Shown one piece after another: positions 23,755-36,899 of a DNA stretch of 64,000 nucleotides. The notes beneath the pieces are model-generated. The model was not told where the DNA came from. It saw only the letters and a program-made list of their open reading frames with translations, and did no database searches. Positions within the stretch are counted from its first letter, which is position 1, and the number at the start of each line of letters is the position of its first letter. The stretch lies in the NCBI RefSeq assembly GCF_030272615.1, contig NC_081414.1, forward strand, positions 781,548,119-781,612,118. The letters are read 5' to 3'. This DNA comes from Cryptomeria japonica. Lineage: Eukaryota > Streptophyta > Pinopsida > Cupressales > Cupressaceae. A program made the position numbers and the translations under genes.

Positions 23755-24299
23755 GAATAGTCTAGCTACTTGATTCTCTTCTTCATTACATTCTAAAGCA
23801 TAATTACAAATATATATATATATATATATATCAATCCAAAGGATCTAGTCGGCCCAAAAGTGACCAGGGCATTGAAGGAACAAAAGAGGCAGAGTAGAGG
23901 ATGAAAAAAAAAACATAAACCAGGGAAATAGGAAGGAATTCATAGGAGAATAAACGAAACATAGGAACCTTCCAAGCCCTCCAAGCAGGAAGCAACCATA
24001 GCATAGGAAACATAAAAAAAACTTTCCATGGAGAGAACACACACCAAGAAGGTAATGTAAGCCAAGAACCCACTGATCTGATAGGAGAAAGAATAGGGAG
24101 GAGAAGAGGTCGCCAATGAAAAGGAGAGTGAACACCAAAGAGTCACAAAGAGAGCCACAACCCAAGATGTAGAGGATAAAACAATGTGAAATACATATTT
24201 CCTTCCAAAATCTGAACCATGAAATCTTCTCCCTAGATGACCAAGATAAATGGGTCTTCATCATCTTCATCTGAATCATCCCCTTCCTTAGTAAATCTA
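23755..24299. other. Unassigned stretch, possible LINE tail
   Basis: There is a (TA)n run at about 23808-23832. On the minus strand from 24279 to 23845 a 144-codon Phe/Leu/Cys-rich frame is open, with no domain I recognise. A minus-strand LINE 3' end running into the TA repeat would explain the layout, but no reverse transcriptase or poly-A proof is present, so this is only a possibility. Confidence 0.3.
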
Positions 24300-26256
24300 G
24301 AAATCCTAGTTCCTACACAACACCTTCTCCTACTCCCACCCTTGCACTTCATTCTTAGCTATGAAGATCAAAGACAAACTCTCACGAGGGGTGCTCATTG
24401 ATCCAGTGTGGATGGTGAATGTGATTACTGAAGAATATATTTATATCTTAAATTGCATCAAGTAACATATGGTAAATGTGATATTTTTGTTAAGGTGTAT
24501 GATGGTTTATGTTTCCCTACCATGTGCTAAATTACTCTCTCTTTTGAGGTTGGTACTAAGTGTTTATATTCCGCTTCTCTATTATTCCTACATTGGATAA
24601 ATTTCATGTGAATTTATATCTTACAATTTCATCAAGTAACATATGGTAAATGTGATGTTTTGGTTAAGGTGTATGATGGTTTTTGTTTCCCTACTATTGG
24701 CTCTATTACTCTCCCTTCTGAGGTTGGTACTAAGTTTTTAGATTCCATTTCTCTATTATTCCTGCATTGGATCAATTTTGTGTGAATTTATATCTTACAA
24801 TTGCATCAAGTAACATATGGTAAATGTGATGTTTTGGTTAAGGTGTATGATGGTTTTTTTTGCCCTACTATTGGCTCTATTACTCTCTCTTTTGAGGTTG
24901 GTACTAAGTTTTTAGATTCCACTTCTCTATTATTCCTACATTAGATCAATTTCCTATGAATTTATATCTTACAATTGCATCAAGTAACATATTGTAAATG
25001 TGATATTTTGGTTAATGTGTGTGATGGTTTATGTTGCCTTACTATTGGCTCTATTACTCTCCCTTTAGAGGTTGGTACTAAGTGCTTGGATTCCAATTCT
25101 CTATTATTCCTACATTTGATTAATTTCATGTGAAGTTGGGACATATTTTTATTTCTTCTATGAAAGCTATCCCTTCTACAATTCATAAATGTTTGAAGTT
25201 CCATAATAATGGTACTATTATAACAATTAATCATAGCCTTTACCCACCCATAGTGCAGTGTGGTAATTTCACCCTTGATTACTTTTGGCCTAAACAACTT
25301 GAACATCCTTTTCTTATCTTATCAAATGTGGAAAAATGAGATGATCATCTTCATGCGTAAGCTTAGGGACCCTATACCTATGGATATGCCTTCTCCTCAT
25401 AATGGACTTGGTATTATTCCTACTCATTATATTCCTCCTATATATGCCTCAGTTTCGCCTCCTGCATCTTACAAAGGAAAGTGCTTGGTATATTCTATAT
25501 CTACCCCTAGTGGGTTTTCTTCCATTCCATGCCCTTCAACAGAAGAAAAGAAGCCTATGTCCATTGATCCTCAGCCTTTGCAACCCTTAGCTAAAAATAA
25601 AAGGAACCATTATGCTAGAGAACACTATTAAATAAATCATGTGAAGGCTTGTTTCCTTGCTTCCTAGAACATTTCCTCCCCAAAGACACCAAATTTTGAC
25701 TTGAGCCCATTTTTCCAACCTTTTCCTAACCCTAGAAAGGAAGTCTGGCTCAAATCGCCAAGACTAAAACTACTTAACAAAAAAGATGGTTCAGGTTATT
25801 TTCATATTAAAGGTCCTATTTTTATTAATCTAGGTGATAATATGAATGATGATATTGTTCATGCTAACAATGTTGATTCTAATGATTTTGTTGATATGTA
25901 TGAGCTTATTGATGTTAATCATGATTTATCTTCACATTTTTCAAAAGCATTAACCCTAGCTCCTGGTGAAAAAACAAAGTGAGTCATCATTAGAGAATGA
26001 TCCTTGTTTTGAACTTGCAAAATATCCTTTTGTTGTGCTCGAAGTGGGTCCTCTTTCATCTTTTCCACCATCACTAAGTGATGTTCAACAAGATTCGGAG
26101 ATAGATGACTTGACTAGCTTTATTCATGTTGTAGATTCTCTTTTTTGTTTTTTCATGTTTGTAATGTGCTTCCCTCATGATGTGTTGCTTGATATGTTTT
26201 TGTGTTATGTTAAGTTCTCTTTTCATGAACCTTGTTACTCCATTAGTGCAAGGTAA
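24300..26256 (+). pseudogene. Gyp2: Ty3/Gypsy protease and downstream linker remnant
   Basis: The plus-strand translation near 24360-24430 gives KIKDKLSRGVLIDPVWMVNV, a Gypsy protease active-site region with the D-(S/T)-G motif degraded to DPV. The middle of the domain (LQLHQVTYGKCDVLVKVYDG, then CFPTIGSITLP) follows. Then at about 25130-25290 come ISSMKAIPSTIHKCLKF and NFTLDYFWPKQLE, typical of the C-terminal protease region of plant Gypsy elements. Open stretches at 25260-25631, 25701-25982 and 25966-26256 are the Pro/Ser-rich linker that normally leads to RT. No RT follows. The protease middle is repeated four times (next entry). Confidence 0.65.
24434..25129 (+). repeat. 174-bp tandem repeat x4 inside the Gyp2 protease
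   Basis: A shared word (GCATCAAG or its variant) marks exact 174-bp spacing: reference C at 24456, 24630, 24804 and 24978. Each unit is 58 codons long and covers the beta-strand core of the protease. Each of units 2-4 carries a TGA near its beginning in the frame used by the core. The units differ by only a few bases, so amplification is recent relative to decay of the element. Confidence 0.9.
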
Positions 26257-26895
26257 TAAAGAGGTAAAATCTGTTCTGACATTCTTCTATATGTTGTAAG
26301 GCTATTATATACTTGAGGATCTCTTGTGTACTTTTTCATAAATGTTGTGTGGTCATTATCTTTTGATTTTTCATTTCTTGGGGGCATCTCATTGTGGTAA
26401 CATGTGTGTCTTTAGGATGCATTCTACCTTAAAGAAATTTCTCCTAATAAAGCATATGCAATCTCTTTAACATTGGGCATACACTTTTTGCACACACCAT
26501 GCCATGTTTTCAATACCGAGGTTACATTACAAACTGAGCCTTTTCTTTGTAATTTTATATTTTTCCTTTCTATGACATAGTAAGAAAATTTTACTAGGAT
26601 ACTACAGTCATTCTCTCTCTGTTCTCCTTCCTTGTGTTGTCCCTTTTATCTTGATATTAGATAAATAAGATCCTAAAGTCCCTATGGGATTAGTGCATCG
26701 TGTTTCTTTGATATCTTGGTGAATGTTTTCAATGTGACTTTGCACATTACTATGAGTATGCTTAGTCTCATACTCCCACTAAAGTGGAGGATAAGTTTGG
26801 TATTGTAAATTGTACTCATAATTTCATCCTCTCCTAGGCCTCACTTTAGTTTTTTCACTTTCGATGCCTTATTAATGTATTGATTTTTATCACAT
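26257..26895. other. Non-coding flank left of the NX2 nest
   Basis: T-rich sequence without a supported gene or RNA. It may be the 3' continuation of the Gyp2 remnant. Its last five bases, CACAT (26891-26895), are the left target-site flank of NX2. Confidence 0.5.
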
Positions 26896-27323
26896 TGATA
26901 AACTTATAAGGCACTGAGAGGGGAGGTGAATTAGTTCAAGCGAAAATAATAACACAAATCTGATCACCACTAAAAATAACTTAAATCTTAATAGAGATAA
27001 AAGAAATATCACCACATAAGCTAGCACCAAATATATCAAGCTCCACATAACACAAAGATTTATATGTGGAAACCCAAAAGGGGATAAGCATGGTGGGAGT
27101 TAATACCCATAAGATTCACTATATGCATAATAGAAATCTTTGACCTATTAAGGTCTTACAAATATGCCCAGTTAGGAGAAGACCCTATTAGGAGTCACCT
27201 AGTTGAGGGATTTACCTCAGCCCTCTTAAAATCTTTGCCCTGTTAGGAGTAACCTCACAGGAGGATTTAAACTCAAGTTAATGAGCTACCCTATCAGGGA
27301 ATTTACAATTTCAAGCTTGTTAG
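26896..27323 (-). mobile_element. NX2 3' LTR, outer part
   Basis: The first 428 bp in plus coordinates match 59473-59900 of the NX2 5' LTR. It is interrupted at 27323 by Cop2, and the remaining part is at 47535-48246. The left edge carries the C-run motif in reverse. Confidence 0.88.
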
Positions 27324-28334
27324 TGTTAGGATAACCGGTGGACAACTGAAAAGGGGGGGGTGAATCAATTGTCAATATATTATATTAATCACACCACTTT
27401 ATAACCTTTAACTGGATCACATAAACATTGAATATAGGGATAGCAAAAATAGATACCGGTAAGCAATAAAACTTAAGAATGAAACAGAGAATCAATATAA
27501 TTCAATTATACCACATAACACAATGATTTCTACGTATGTGATACAATAAGGGGCTTGCACATTTAGGAAGGGACACTACCTAGAGCATACTTCTCATTAT
27601 AGAGGAGTGTCACTAACTACAAAGAGGTTATAACCACCTCAAGATAATTGGACAATAATCCAGAAGAATGGACTTCTAGAGATAGCATCTACCATGCCTG
27701 ATTATAGTCTTGGTTAAGCTCAATATTAGAGGCCTTTGAACTCTTACTTAAACCCAATTCAATCACCTATGATCGACCAGATATCCTTCGCATATGATAT
27801 TTCATTCCAACACCACGAACATGTTTCACCACCACAATCTACAATGAGATCTTACATCAATTTATACAAACCCTAAGGCCTAAACCAATTAGGTCGGACA
27901 CCTAAAAGATATTACAATAAGATCATTACATACATCCATATTACAATGATATGCCATGTTGGCTTAAGATCAAAACAACATTAACCAATCCATAAAACAT
28001 CCCGATAATGTGTACAGAACACGTTAACATGATGTTGGTCTATAACCTAGATAGGTACCAAACCTAGTTTGGGTCCACCACGTGAAAGAGATGTATCCAA
28101 TCAGTTGAGCCATGATCAAGGATCACCTTCTACATCTTGAATTCCATCTAGAAGATGCACCAACACCACTTATGCATTCTATCAAAGTTTCTCAGTAAAA
28201 TATCTGCCAGTAAAACCTTAAACCCTTACCAATAACACAAGATCTTCTACTGATAACTAGACATAACAACTAGTGTTGACATCAATGACAAAACATCAAT
28301 GTAACACATAATAAATTCCTCCATATTACCAACA
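27324..28334 (-). mobile_element. Cop2 3' LTR
   Basis: A 1,011-bp copy of 46455-47534. It lacks about 78 bp after position 27530; the word TATGTG lies at both deletion edges in the longer copy. A minus-strand TATA box (TATAAATT) is at 27859-27866. Confidence 0.9.
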
Positions 28335-28680
28335 ATCTCCCCCTTTGGCATTGATGGCAACACTAGATGTGAAAAAGAAAACATCTAAGTGCCAAGAAGT
28401 GCCAAACATTTCTGATAGAAGATATAACAATGGAAAACTGAAAAAAAATCCCAGCAACTCCCCCTAAAGAGTGTAGTCCAATCTGAAAATGATCTAAATT
28501 TTCCACATATAACTCTCCCCCTTTGACATCAATGTCAGAGATATGACATAGATATCAAAAAAAATTAAATCTCAAAGTTGTCTACTCCACCTAAGTAGTA
28601 GCACCACTACATCAACTCGGAGGAAAGGATAAAGCTAATGTTGCATACTGAACTGATGGTTTTCTCTATTAATTAAGTTT
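28335..28680 (-). other. Cop2 pol-LTR spacer with purine tracts
   Basis: Non-coding. Reading minus, the run CCAAAGGGGGAGAT touches the LTR (28335-28348), and further runs occur at about 28455-28466 and 28515-28525 (CAAAGGGGGAGAG). The spacing resembles that in Cop1, Cop3 and the NX elements. Confidence 0.7.
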
Positions 28681-31600
28681 TTGTCGATGGGGTAGATACC
28701 CCTAACCTATCTCTCAAATACTCAAATGATTCCTTAGATAGCAGTTTAGTGAATATATCTGAAATTTGTTCTTTAGTGTTCACATAAACCAATTTGACTT
28801 CCTTTTCTTCCACCTTGTCCTTCAGAAAGGTATAATTTATTATATGTGCTTAGTCTTAGGGTGAAATACCAGATTCTTAGACATGTCAATAGCTGTAGAG
28901 CTATCATAGTAGATAGTTACCAGTTCACTATAATTTGCCTTGATATCCTTCAACATTTTCTTCATCCATAATAATTGAGTGCAATTAGTTGTTGCTACAA
29001 CATATTCAACTTCTGTAGTAGATGAAGAAATGCATGACTATTTTCTACTGATCCATGAAACCAATTTCTTTCAAAGAAAGAAATCTCCACCAGAAGTGCT
29101 CTTCCTATCATCAGTATCTCTTGCCCATTCTGAATCTGTATATCCACATAAAGTGAAGTTATCATCTCTAGAATACCATAATCCATATTCTGTTGTTCCT
29201 TGCAAATACTGGAATATCCTCTTTACTGCACATTCATGATTTGCTTTAGGATTACTTTGATATCTTGAAACTATACTTGCTACATTCATAATATCTGGTG
29301 TAGTTTGAGTTAGATATAACAAGCCACCAATCATAGATGTATACCTTGTCGAATTTATCATTGCAGATGTGTCTTTGATAGATAATTTTTCATTTGTCAC
29401 CATAGGAGTACTTACTGGTTTGGAATTATCAATACCAAACCTATTCAACAATTCCCTCAGATACTTAGTTTGACAGATAAAGATGCCTTTGTCAATTTGA
29501 GGAATCTACAAACCTAATAAAAATCTCATTTGACCAATCATGGACATTTCAAATTCATTCTTCATATTATTAGATAATTCCATGCATAATATATCTTCAC
29601 TTCTAAAATGGATATCATCAAAACATACTTCAATAATCAAAATATCATTATGAAGGATCTTGTAATATAAATTATTGTCAGCACTACCTTTAGTAAAACC
29701 AAGCTTCAAAAGATATTTATCCAACCTTGTATACTAATCTCTAAGAGCTTGTTTCAATCCATATAATGTTTTCCTTAACCTGCAAACCATATCTTTATCA
29801 TCTATTAGTGAAAATCCTTTAGGCTTCTCAATGTATACCTCTTCCTCAAGTTCACCATTAAAAAATGCACATTTAACATCCATTTGATAGACCTTATAGT
29901 TCTTGTAAGATGCATAGGCAAGAAATAGTCTAACAACTTCAATTCTAGCTACAGGTGCAAATGTCTCACCATAATAAATTCCTTCCATTTGAGAATATTC
30001 TTTACAAACCAATCTAGTCTTATTTCTTACAACTTGACCATCCTCATTTAGTTTATTCCTAAAAACCTATTTAGTTCCAATAACATTCTTATTTTTAGGC
30101 CAGGGAACTAAAGTCCAATTGTTATTCTTCTCTATTTGATCTAATTCATCTTCCATAGCCTTTAACCTATGTTTATCTTTACAAGCTTCAATAATAGATG
30201 CCGGTTCAATTTAAGAAATAAGACATACCTCTTCATTTTCAAGTCCTCTTCTTTTCATAACTTCCTTGTTCCTATCTCCAATGATTTGATCTTTAGAATG
30301 ATTTAACCTTACATACCTTGGTGTCTTCTGAACTTCAGGTTCACTATTTTTATCATCAGTCATAGTTGAATTTTATGATTTTACTCATGTAACTATCTCA
30401 GTGTCTTGTACCAGTTGAAGCATTGTTGGTTCAGTTATGATCATTTCTACTATTTGTTCCTTGTCATATGATATAGATTGATTTCTATATTGCTCATCCA
30501 CTTTCATATTTGCACTCTCCACAATTTTCCACAATCTTTTGTTATAACATCTATATGCTTTGTTTTAAATTGAATATCCAAGAAATATCCCTTCATCACA
30601 TCTAGGATCAAACTTCCCAATTGAATCATCCCTTTTGATATAACATTTACTTCCACAAATTTAAAAATATTTAATAGTAGGTGTATGTCCAAACCATAAT
30701 TCATAAGGGGTCTTATCGGTTTCACCTTTGATTTGAACTTTATTGAATGTGTAGACTATTGTACTCACTGCTTTTCTCTAGTATATGTGAGGCAATTTGT
30801 CTTCCATCATCATGGTTCTTGTTGCATCCAAAATTGTTCTATTCTTTCTTTCCACTACTCCATTCTGTTGAGGAGTCTGGGGTGCATATAACTATCTCCT
30901 AATTCTATTTGTCTCACAATAACTGTTAAATTAATGAGAAGTGAACTCACTACCTTGATCTAATCTCAAACATTTGATTTTCAATCTAGTGTCCATTTCC
31001 ACCTTTTCTTTAAAGATCTTGAATTTCTCAAAAGCTTCAAACTTCTCCCTTAGAAAAGTCACACACATCATTATAGAATAGTCATCAATTATTAGCATGA
31101 AATATCTATCACCATGAAAGCTTCTAGCCCTTGTTGGACCACATAAGTCAGTGTGAATCAAATCAATCACATCATTAGATTTATCATGTATGCTCTTAAA
31201 AGAAGTTATAACTTGCTTTCCAAATTGACATTCCTTACATACCAAATTATGAGGCTTTATAATCTTAGGTATATCTCTAACTTCCTTTAATGAACTGATC
31301 TTAACAATACAATCAAAATTAACATGACACAACCTCTTATGTCATATCCAACTCTCATCAATATGAGCTATCAGACATGTCTTATTACCAGTGTTCAAGT
31401 GAAAGATATTACCTCTAGTTTGAGTACTGGTTGCAATCTCCAAACCAGTTTTCTTAATGATTTTACAATTTTTTTTAAATTGAAGTTGGAATCCCTTGTC
31501 CACCAATTGACCAACACTTGAAATATTAAGCTTTAAACCTTCTACATAATAGACATTATCAGTATTATGCTTGTCATACAAAGAAATAATACCTCTACCT

Positions 31601-32277
31601 TTGATCATACATGCTTTATCATCCCCAAATCTAACTTGACTGCCATTGTATTCTTGTAGGGACAAAAATTCTTTTATCTCCAGTCATATGATGTGAACAT
31701 CCACTATAAATTACCCATTCATCCTTGTCTTCAACTTTTGGTACTAGGGCCTTTTCTTCATTCTTGATAGCCGGTTTTGGTTCATCTTCTTTTAATGTAT
31801 AGAACACCCATTCCTTTCCATTGTTGAATCCACTAGTAGAGTCTATTGTCACTTCATCCTCAGAGTCATCACTTACTTCTTCCTCATCCTCTATGTAGCA
31901 TTCTTTTCTTTTCTTGAATCTATATCTATTCTGATTAGGCTTAAATGATATCCTAACTCCTTCAAATCTTGCATTCCTTTCTCGTCATCTAGATGCAAAA
32001 TGACCAATCTTATTACATGCAAAACATTAAAAAGTTTATTTTCCTTCATACTTACTTCCTACCAGTCCTTTACATACTCTTCTAGCAAATAAGGCTTCAA
32101 CTTTCTCAAATTCTTCATTGTCTTTCCTCATATCTTCCAGTTCTTTTGCATACAACGCTTTCCAATTACTTTTGTCGGTAGATGTTGCGGCATGAAAAGA
32201 AGATTCAAACTTTGTAGCTCTAGAAGGTCCAAATTCTTCAAGCTCAAAAGCATATAATTTCCCAATCAAAATGTCTC
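28681..32277 (-). pseudogene. Cop2 gag end, protease, integrase, RT, RNase H
   Basis: From the right: the Gag tail with FELEEFGPSRA (32277-32036), and a zinc knuckle CFACNKIGHFASR in which the last Cys codon is TGA. The protease site reads IYSGCSHHM near 31710, so the catalytic Asp is Tyr. The GAG-pre-integrase/HHCC zinc region spans 31560-31220, with CHVNFDCIV and CKECQFGKQ. The integrase core ends in GSEFTSH near 30935, and YWREAVST, ELWFGHTPT and GSKCYIKRD lie at 30800-30600. RT runs from 30220 to 29500 with FAPVARIEVVRLFLAYA and an Asp pair in CFDDIHF. RNase H runs from 29450 to 28700, including DSEWARDTDDRKSTSGG. Scattered stops make it inactive. It matches Cop4 most closely. Confidence 0.88.
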
Positions 32278-33350
32278 TGTTAGGACCTGGAGGCAACTAA
32301 GAAGGTGGGAGGTGAATCAGTTGTCTAATAATTGCATCCTTAATATAACATAATCAAACTTGATACTTAATACTGGTAAACTAAACTTAATACCGATAAA
32401 CAAATTAACAGTTAATATAAATACTGGTTAAACTTAATGCATGAAACAGAAAGAGAAACAACATCCACAACACATAACACAAAGATTTGTACGTGGAAAC
32501 CCTGTAAGGGGAAAAACCATTGTGGGAAACCTTACCCACAATTAGATGATACTACTGTAAATAGTATGTGCATACAAATGGGGTCTACACATGTAGAAAG
32601 GCCAGCTACCTAGAGCTCACTGCTCAATCACAAGAATGGGAGTCTCACTGACTATAATTAGATGATTAAATCCAATGATAATGTACTTCTCAAAGTAGCA
32701 TCTCCAATGCTCGATTCAATACCAGTTAAGCTTTGATTGTCTCCTTCAAACCTTCCTTGAATCTTCAAATGATGTCTGCATGAGTAGCTTTACTTATATT
32801 TACATATACCAAATATCACAACCTTACCATACTATATTGCATACCCTACAGTAATCTCATAAATGATATGTTACATATATACCAAAACCTAAGACCAAAT
32901 GTGTAGGTCGGCTCACTAAGAATATTACAATAAAATCAATTACAAGTAAGTCAAGATGTGATGCATCATATCAGCTCAACAACAATACTAATTGATTAAA
33001 CCATCTCCATAACGTGTCATGCTGATCTGGAATAGATAGTGCACATCGGTCCATAACCTAGACCATTTTTTTGGTAACAACAAATATGTCAACCCGATTA
33101 GACCAATAACCAAATCTCCAAAACGAAATGTCCAAACCATGTCTTCAACATAACCAAGTGATCTCCATATGATAACAAGTCATCCTCAGTGCTGGTGAAC
33201 AATATAACCTGCTGGTGAACCAAATACCAATGACTATGCATAAGTCACTGAACTTGCCAGTGAACATAACCAAAGATCTCCAAAAGGATAAGTGTTGATA
33301 AGTGTTGACATCAATGACAAAACCAATGCAACATAACCATAATACAAACA
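32278..33350 (-). mobile_element. Cop3 3' LTR
   Basis: A 1,073-bp copy of 44545-45599, ending CAAACA (consensus CCAACA), followed by the reversed polypurine tract ATCTCCCCCTTTGG. Confidence 0.9.
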
Positions 33351-33765
33351 ATCTCCCCCTTTGGCATCAATGGCAACACAAGATGGAAAAACATCTAAGT
33401 GCCAAAGCAAAAATGCCAAAAACCAAAAACCAACAATCTCCAGAATAGATCAATACCAGAAATCAAAATACAAATGCAGAGAGTAAAAATCTCTCCCAAA
33501 GGATAATGTTTTTATTTTTTTCCATAGATATCTCTCCCCCTTTGACATCAAATTTCAAAGCAATATAAATACCAAATACAACTAGTTCATAGAACCAATT
33601 GTTATAACCAACTTATCCATAAATACCAGATACAACCAGTTCATAGAACCAATTGTTATAACCAACTTATCCAACTACTCCCCCTGAGAAGTAGCTCTCC
33701 TCCATCAAAGCTAGAAAAATATTTCTCTATAAATTATGTCTGTTTGATGCTAAGCATCAACTGTC
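33351..33765 (-). other. Cop3 pol-LTR spacer with purine tracts
   Basis: A non-coding spacer. Reversed purine tracts lie at 33351-33364, about 33533-33545 (CTCCCCCTTTGAC) and about 33675-33683. It also contains a 47-bp direct repeat: the 'aaccaattgttataaccaac' words at about 33593 and 33646. Confidence 0.7.
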
Positions 33766-35901
33766 TAAGTCTCTACTAGTGAGGGTATAACCCCAAGTTG
33801 TTCTCTGAGATATTAAAAGGTTTCCTTAGGAAAAAGGCTTAGTAAAGATGTCTGCAATCTGCTCTTTATTATTCACATAAACCAATCTCACTTCTTTTGC
33901 TTCATCATTCTCTTTCAAAAAATTGTATTTGATACAAAAATGTTTAGTTTTAGAGTGAATACCAGATTCCTAGATATATCAATTACTACTGAATTATCAC
34001 AATAGATGATTAATGGTTCTTTGCATTTTACCTTTATGTCCTTCAACATTTGCTTAATCCATAATACCTAAGTACAATTAGTTGTTGCTGCAACATATTT
34101 CGATTTTGTTGTTGATAATGATGTACAACTCTATTTCTTTCTCAACCATGAAATCAGTCTGCTACCAAGAAAGAATGCTCCACCGATGGTGCTCTTTTTG
34201 TCATCTATATTTCCTACCCAATTAGCATTGGTGTATGCACATAAATCAAAATTTTCATCTTTAGGATACCATAAACCGAGATTTGTTGTGCCTTGTAAAT
34301 ACTGAAAAATCCTTTTAACTGCTGATTCATGATTTTCTCTAGGATTACTCTGAAATCTTGAAACAATATACACTGCATTCATTATATCAAGTCTTGTTTG
34401 TGTCAAATATAGTAAACCTCCAATCATAGATTTGTATCTTTTCAGATTAATAGGAGTTGAATCATCCTTCAATGATAGTTTATCAGTTGTAGTCATAGGA
34501 GTACTTACCGGTTTAGAGTTTTCCATACCAAATTTCTTCAGTAATTCCTTCAAGTAATTTGATTGATATAAGAATATACCTTTATCAGTCTATGAAATTT
34601 GCAATCCGAAAAAGAATATTATCTCCCCAATCATAGACATTTCAAATTCTTCTTGCATCTTTTTAGACAAGTCTTTACACAATCCATCTTCTCCTCCAAA
34701 AATGATGTCATCAACAAAAACTTCAATAAACAAAATTTCTTCATTGGTCACTTTGAAATATAAGTTTCTCTCAGCATTACCTTTAGTGTAACCAAGCTTC
34801 ATAAGATATTTGTCCAATCTAGCATGCCAAGCTCTAGGAGCTTACTTCAATCCATATAAAGCTTTCCTTAATCTGCAAACCATATCTTTATCATTTGTCA
34901 ATGAAAACCCATCAGGTTGTTCAATGTAAACTTCCTCTTCAAGATCACCATTCATAAATGCATATTTAAAATCCATTTGATATACTTTATAGTTCTTGTG
35001 TGCTGCAAATGCAAGAAATAATTTGACTACCTCAATTCTAGCTACCAGTGCAAATTTCATTGCAATCAAATCCCTCTTTTTGTGAATACCCTTTACACAC
35101 TAATATTGCTTTTATTTTTATTACCTTACCATCTTCATTAAGTTTATTTCTAAATACCCATTTAGTTCCAATTACATTTTTATTTTTAGGCCAGGGAACC
35201 AATGTCCATGTATTATTCTTTTCAATTTGTTCTAATTCATCTTCCATAGCTTTAATCCAATGTTTATCTTCACATGCCTCAATGATAGATGCTGGTTCAA
35301 TTTGAGAAATTAAACATACCTCTTCATTTTCCAATCTTCCTCTTTTCATAACTCCTTGATATTTATTCCCAATTATCTGACTTTTAGAGTGATTCAATCT
35401 TACATACCTGGGTGTGTTCACTTGTTGTTGTTCTTTAGTCACTGTAGAATTTTTTGATGATGCCAGTGTGAGTGGATCAACATTCTATACCAGTGCACTC
35501 TATATAGGTTCATTTGTGATTATCTCAACTACCAGTTTAGAATCCATAGATGTTGAATTTCTTCTAAAGTGTTCATCTATCTTCACATTTGCACTCTCAA
35601 TGATTTTCTACAATCTTTTATTAAAACATCTATATGCTTTGCTCTTAGATGAATAACCAAGAAATATTCCTTCATCACTTCTAGGATCAAATTTACCAAT
35701 ATACTCATCTCTCCTAATGTAGCATTTGCTTCCAAATATTCTGAAGTACTTAATAGTAGGAATATTCCCAAACCACAATTCATAGGGTGTCTTACCAATT
35801 TCATCTTTGATGCGAAATTTGTTGAAAGTAAAAACCGATGTATTCACTACTTCTCTCCAATACACATGAGGTAGATTTGCTTTTGATATCATGCTTCTAG
35901 C
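33766..35901 (-). pseudogene. Cop3 integrase end, RT and RNase H
   Basis: This is the left part of the Cop3 pol, downstream of the NX3 insertion. From the right: YWREVVNTSVFTFNK and GSKCYIRRDEYIGKF close the integrase (35901-35583). An Asn/Ser linker is followed by EVCLISQIEPASIIEA and then the RT start WVFRNKLNEDGK (35442-35038). RT continues with LYGLK at about 34850 and FVDDIIFGGED at about 34700. RNase H (34553-33780) has SVSTPMTTTDK, GGLLYLTQTR and YTNANWVGNIDDKKSTIGGA. Breaks occur near 35040, 34835, 34590 and 34131. Apart from these it is one of the better preserved pol regions here. Confidence 0.88.
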
Positions 35902-36698
35902 TGTTAGGATTCCCATAGATACTGAGAGGGGGGGTGAATCAGTATCTAACTAGTGAATAGAATTTCTTAACTTAAAACATGTAGAGCATATTATAACAGT
36001 ATATCTGTATGCAAGAAATAATGCAATAAATAGAAATGAAAGCAACCACATAAGAAACACACCATAACATAATGATTTAATGAGGAAACCCAGTGTGAGA
36101 AAAACCTTGGTGGGATTTGTGACCCACAATATTTCCTTACTGGCCAATAAGAGAATATTACTTACAAAAAGGGGGCCTACGCATGCAGGAAGGCCAAGTG
36201 CTTAGAGCTCACTGCTCAATGGGAAGTCTCACTAACTTACAATGTGGATTATACAAATCCAATAACTTGTACTACTTTACAATAGCATCTTCAATGCTAG
36301 ATTTAGTACCAGTTTCTTCTATGTTTTTTACATATACCCCTTAACCTATATTTCTCATAATAGGTCTACCTAATTTCACCTCATTGCCTTATCCACTACT
36401 TCTTACTAAATGTCCTACAATGACTTCTTATATATATGTCATTTTACAATGATATCAAGTCGGCTTACAAAGTTTTTCAAATAATAAACAAAATATAATA
36501 TATCAAAATTCATGTCGGCCTCTATGTCGGTATACTTCCTTTCTTTGTGCCAGTGTCGTTGTTCTGAGTGCCGGTGTAGAGTGTGTTCTGCTGATGTCGG
36601 TGTAATGCCTTGCCTGTGTAATAGGATTGCAAGGTTTCCATCAATGAGAAAACCTTCAATCACCTTCAATCTCTCATTGGAGTGTGCATATGCCAACA
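35902..36698 (-). mobile_element. NX3 3' LTR
   Basis: A 797-bp copy of 41768-42505. The 5' LTR lacks about 65 bp present here at 36510-36575. A minus-strand TATATATAAG box occurs near 36430. Confidence 0.9.
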
Positions 36699-36899
36699 AT
36701 CTCCCCCTTTGGCATTGATGGCAACACTCATGAGAAATTTCAAAAAAGTGTTCTCCAAAAATGTGTGTCCAAAAATATTACCAAAAATGTGTGCTCCCCT
36801 TGAGCATATGATTCTTGTGATTTTGAATTTTCTCATACCACTACTCCCCCTTTGGCATCAATGACAAAGGTTGTCAAGATGTCAGTAGAGTTTGTATTT
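36699..36899 (-). other. NX3 spacer with purine tracts
   Basis: A 201-bp non-coding stretch. Reversed tracts ATCTCCCCCTTTGG at 36699-36712 (touching the LTR) and CTCCCCCTTTGG at about 36843-36854. The adjoining CATTGATG/CATCAATG words are the same as in Copia elements of the nest. Confidence 0.75.

Noticed and set aside
23845-24279. A 144-codon Phe/Leu/Cys-rich minus-strand frame, possibly a membrane protein
   Set aside because: No start context, domain or homologous copy in the window; neighbours are transposon debris. Mentioned only as a possible LINE tail.
24434-25129. CRISPR-like regular repeats
   Set aside because: The repeats are directly adjacent 174-bp units without spacers and lie in a eukaryotic retroelement.
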